Notes under the pieces: model-generated | Databases searched by the model: none | What the model was told of the DNA's origin: nothing | What the model saw: the letters and a program-made list of their open reading frames with translations, nothing else | Made by a program: the position numbers and the translations under genes | Source of the DNA: Buxus sempervirens | Lineage: Eukaryota > Streptophyta > Magnoliopsida > Buxales > Buxaceae | Direction of reading: 5' to 3' | Assembly: GCA_947561395.2 (NCBI GenBank) | Contig: OX387184.1 | Span: 16,472,205 to 16,536,204 of the forward strand | Length of the DNA stretch: 64,000 nucleotides | Part shown: piece by piece, positions 60,501 to 64,000 of the stretch | How the letters are laid out: each line of letters opens with the position of its first letter | How positions within the stretch are numbered: position 1 is the stretch's first letter

Positions 60501-62440
60501 CACCATGACCTCGTAAACAAAACACCCATCAAGTACCTTAGACTCATATGAAGCATTTGGAGCACCATATATAAGTTCCAGGTTTTAAATGTGAGTTCCA
60601 CAGCTTGTAAGGATAGCAGAATTAACCCTTTCAACAATATGGTCTATAATATCATAGATATATCAGTTTCAATCTACCTAGACATAAAACAAAATTGAGT
60701 TAATGGTACCTCTTAGGTGACTGCTTTACATATTCCAGCATGAGATACAAGAAGAAGAGCACTAAAAGTTAGCAGACTGGTATGCTCAACGTTTTTGTGT
60801 ATGTGTCTATGTAGTAATGTAGGATCATTTTGACTCAACTCAGTAAGAAAAGATCAGGGAGTCAGCATAAGGTACAAGGATTATAAGTTATTTGAAGGAA
60901 AAAATTTAATTTCCACACAAAGAAAAATCAATATATACATTCCATTACTTATACTAAGTCAAAAAATATTAAACTATTATAAAGTAATATAAAAGTGCAA
61001 ATTATGTAAAACTACAAATGTAAAGTGGACCTAAACCATACAATGGACTACCAACTCTAACCATCTTATTTGTCATCTCATTTTTAGTTGCATTTTTGGA
61101 GTCTTGGATATGTACCCAACCTGGCAAAAAAAATTCATTCTTAAATGGAACTGTATCCACACCCACACCCATTGCATTTAAAGTGGAGAGCATGTGTATT
61201 ACAATTATTCCTAACAATGACTTCAGAATTTTTTGTACTTACAAGGATCTGAGTTTGTCAGAAAAAATTCCTTGCCACCATAGACCACATAGCATCTTCT
61301 TGCTTCAGCCTTTCAGAGCAACAAAAACACTAACTGTTTTTGTCATAACTATTGCTGTTGCTGTCAATCACAAAGAGATACAACACATTAACCTACTTCC
61401 ATGGGCCCGTAGTTTGAACTGAGGATAACATAATAAATGTAGTCTTGGAGAGGATTAACAACCAAATTTGTGCCTGCTCTGTTTCTCTTGAGAGAGGATT
61501 TCCCAAATCTCCGTATTCAATTATAAACATTTCAATTTCTTGTGCCGTTTAGAAACCCAAAAAAAGTCCACAAATAAATGCATCTTTGTCATAAAATCAC
61601 ACATATTGGCCTCGCACAAAAGGGATATATGTGTGTTTGTTTGAGTGCTCCTGTACGCATGTGCATGTATGAACATGGCAATAAAGCTTTTCAATGATTT
61701 ACCAGCCAAATTTTGACTTAAATACCAATAGAATTATTACTGTAGGAAGTAGAAAAGCACAACTATAAATGCTCCAATTCCAAGTCGAGACTCGCAGTGG
61801 ATGTTGGATCATTACACCAATGTCATTAGGATTCAAAACAAATGATGAATTCTACAATTCCACAGTGTAAATCTCTCCCACGTCAATGACGGAAGGGATT
61901 CTACTCAAGCACCAAAAACTACACTAACTCAATTTTTAACAGGCAGAGAAACTCCTATTTATAGAGTAGGTAATGCCTCTTCCCAAGAGGTATCATACCT
62001 GTTCAACATTTCATAACTTTCCATTGAGTCACCCGTCTTAATGAGCATCTCAACCAACTCACATCCTATAATAAGAGTTGGTTGGGCCAAGTTAGGTCAC
62101 CCAAATCAGACCCAATGTTTTACATCCCCTACTTGCCCAGGTAAGGTCGATTGCATATATTTGAATTATACTGAGAAATATGCCGTGCGACTGACAACAA
62201 GGTAAGCGACTTCATACTAAGTTCCATCATGACAAATACACTCAAAGTCCCGTTTATAACCTACATCTAATTGACCACATCATATTTAACCTTCCCAAGC
62301 CCCCTTGAGTTACAAATTCTGTCCAAGTTCAACCCCTTAAGAATTTTATGTATCACGCTCATAGAAATCTATATACATATTTGAATACCTAAATATATAA
62401 CATTTACCTACATTAATACATATACTCAAAACCAAAACAA
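57550..62440. other. Gene-free spacer
   Basis: Includes a short AGAT microsatellite at about 57557-57577. No coding exon, RNA gene or complete element recognised. It could hold regulatory or old transposon DNA beyond recognition. Confidence 0.5.
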
Positions 62441-62448
62441 GAGATAAT

Positions 62449-62870
62449 TTTTTTTTTTGATAGATAATGAGAAGTTTCCATTAAAACTGAGAACAAAAAG
62501 AGTATACAGCATATAGTAGTCCACGAGGCAGTAGATTAACATAAAAACAGCCCTAATGAGACCCTATAAAAACTCCAAAAGATATAAAAAACCACTGAGA
62601 ACCTGTTCCTCTAATTACTTGATACTAGGGGCCTTCCAATGAAGCGCAATGTCCACTGCAAACAATCCATTGCCACACTTCCTTACACTAATCCAAGAAG
62701 CTGCTGATACGATAACTTACTCAATCACTACTTTTGGAGGAAGGGAAACATCCTCAAAAATTTTCTTATTCCTAGTCTTCCAAACAGCCCATAAAGTAGA
62801 GAAGAAAATGGCCTTGAACATCACACAAATTCCAGAGCCTGAACATACAAATTCCATAAATTTCAATTCT
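62449..62870 (-). mobile_element. LINE remnant (C-terminal zf-RVT region and poly-A end)
   Basis: On the minus strand 62719-62799 reads STLWAVWKTRNKKIFEDVSL and PPKVVIE, then a stop. This is the pattern of the zinc-binding region after the reverse transcriptase of plant L1-type LINEs. The minus-strand 3' end is an A-run at about 62449-62459. The piece is heavily 5'-truncated and interrupted by a stop, so it is dead. Confidence 0.5.
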
Positions 62871-64000
62871 AGAGCCTGAACATACAAATTCCATAGATCC
62901 TATTCATGATGTGATGTCATATGGTCTTCTTAGTTTTTGACTCAACAGCTTTCCAAGACATTTCCTGTTAGAGCAAATCAAACATAGCCATGGGGAGAAT
63001 GCTCAAGTAGCTATCGTCAAATCTCTACTTTGTGACAAAGTCATTAGTAACAAAGGTATAAGCATAGCTGGGCTCACACAACAATAGAGAAAGGATTCAT
63101 CCAATTATCCCTCATTATTGGTTGTCTCTTAGCACATGTGGTATAAGCATACTACAATGGAGCTCAAAATTGTAAGTATATCAACTCCATAACATTGTAC
63201 GAGCATTAATCCAATGGCAAACAATGCAATTGACCTGAGTACTTTGCTCAAAGTCACACCTCATATGTGGCCTAGTTAAAACTCTCACATTCAATATTAC
63301 AAATCCAACATAATCTGTAAGGCTCCCATTCAAACAGTTAAAATGCTGATTCTTCAAAGAATCTCATCTTGATCTAACAAGAGGTAACATGAGGTTTTTC
63401 CATATAATACTACCTACAGTTCTTGCAGTGCAACCCTATGTTGCACGAGACTCTATTTGTCTCAATTACTAAAAGCTGCAAACTACACAAAAATTCAATT
63501 ATCATAAGCCTTCATTTTGGCACATTAAGCCTTCATTTTGGGACATTTTCAAAGACTAAAAATTCATATTCACTCCTAAAGAACACCAAGAGTGGGAAAA
63601 AAACTGATGTTTGGCTCTTTTCCAAAGCTTACCACTAGAATCAACGACAAAATAGCTTTGGTCTTTTTTTATTTTTACCTTTATATTTCCCCCAGGGAAG
63701 CATCATGGACCGGCATATAAAAATTCAAATACAAAGTACTATACAATGATATATCCAATTCACAATCAATAAAGACCCATCCCTTAAACCATTGCCAGAA
63801 CACAATTACAGACGAAAACTAATTGAAATTACAAACAATTATCTCAATAAGCTCCAGTATTCCGTCCACGTAAATAATTAAAAAAAAGGAAAAATATCAT
63901 ATCAGAAAGATATAAAAAGACAAACAAAGATTCAAAGCTATATCATTTGGATAGACAAAAGTTACAATTAAAAAGCAAAATACCCACAGTATCACAGAAA
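62870..64000. other. Non-coding stretch to window end
   Basis: A short tandem duplication (CTAGAGCCTGAACATACAAA-type unit) occurs at 62836-62900, and GCCTTCATTTTGGCACATT is repeated at 63508-63546. Nothing else is supported. Confidence 0.4.

Noticed and set aside
1-64000. CRISPR arrays, rRNA genes, bacterial-type operons, phage-like regions
   Set aside because: None seen. Repeats are transposon ends or microsatellites, and all supported genes are plant nuclear genes.

Overview
This is a window of a flowering-plant nuclear genome. It is AT-rich, has long introns with GT-AG borders, and carries plant-specific gene families and a dense layer of plant transposons. The proteins point to an angiosperm with a medium or large, repeat-rich genome; the sequence alone does not name a species. 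No bacterial-type operon, CRISPR array, rRNA or convincing tRNA gene was seen. All exon structures below were assembled by eye from reading frames, splice signals and family knowledge, with no alignment software or transcript data.

Layout. 1-4.1 kb is a nest of LTR-retrotransposon fossils (Tat/Ogre-like long LTRs) followed by a hAT-like non-autonomous fragment. 4.6-23.2 kb is a WAT1-related (EamA/DMT transporter) cluster, all on the minus strand. It holds a truncated copy (exons 1-2, ~4.94-5.40 kb) fused beside one syntaxin-81-like exon and split from its upstream DNA by a 2.9-kb solo LTR. Next comes a seven-exon copy with a frameshifting 4-nt deficit in exon 4 (8.84-12.22 kb). Last is a seven-exon copy that reads open from start to stop, 354 aa (19.93-22.97 kb). 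Between the last two lies a 5.04-kb CACTA DNA transposon carrying exons of two unrelated host genes (a Ubc13-type E2 and an EDR2-like DUF1336 protein).

24.37-29.78 kb is a whole-looking, very young Tork/Tnt1-lineage Copia retrotransposon with a 1328-aa polyprotein, near-identical LTRs and a 5-bp target duplication. 31.44-34.22 kb is a two-exon minus-strand gene for an acidic protein with an N-myristoylation-type start; its intron holds the second copy of a Tourist-like MITE also found in an intron of the frameshifted WAT1 gene. 35.5-38.4 kb is a dispersed repeat interrupted by a 1.4-kb Helitron. 38.66-44.48 kb is a seven-exon plus-strand gene for a 261-aa, probably organellar J-domain protein with a C-terminal HPD motif. 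45.35-45.90 kb is a single-exon minus-strand gene for a small multi-pass membrane protein. 50.10-52.26 kb is a two-exon minus-strand GT-2-type trihelix transcription factor (513 aa). From 52.3 kb to the end I see no convincing gene, only small Helitrons (53.08, 57.33 kb), microsatellites and a LINE remnant.

The host genes are unrelated in function: small-molecule export at the tonoplast or plasma membrane, chaperone co-factor, transcription control, unknown membrane and membrane-anchored proteins. What ties the window together is transposon activity: exon capture, intron insertions, and insertion into gene fragments. The most notable items are the double-gene-capturing CACTA element, the arrays of ~21-bp palindromes just upstream of the TATA box in two different long LTR families, the paired GGTGGC-rich MITEs, and the stacked small Helitrons.
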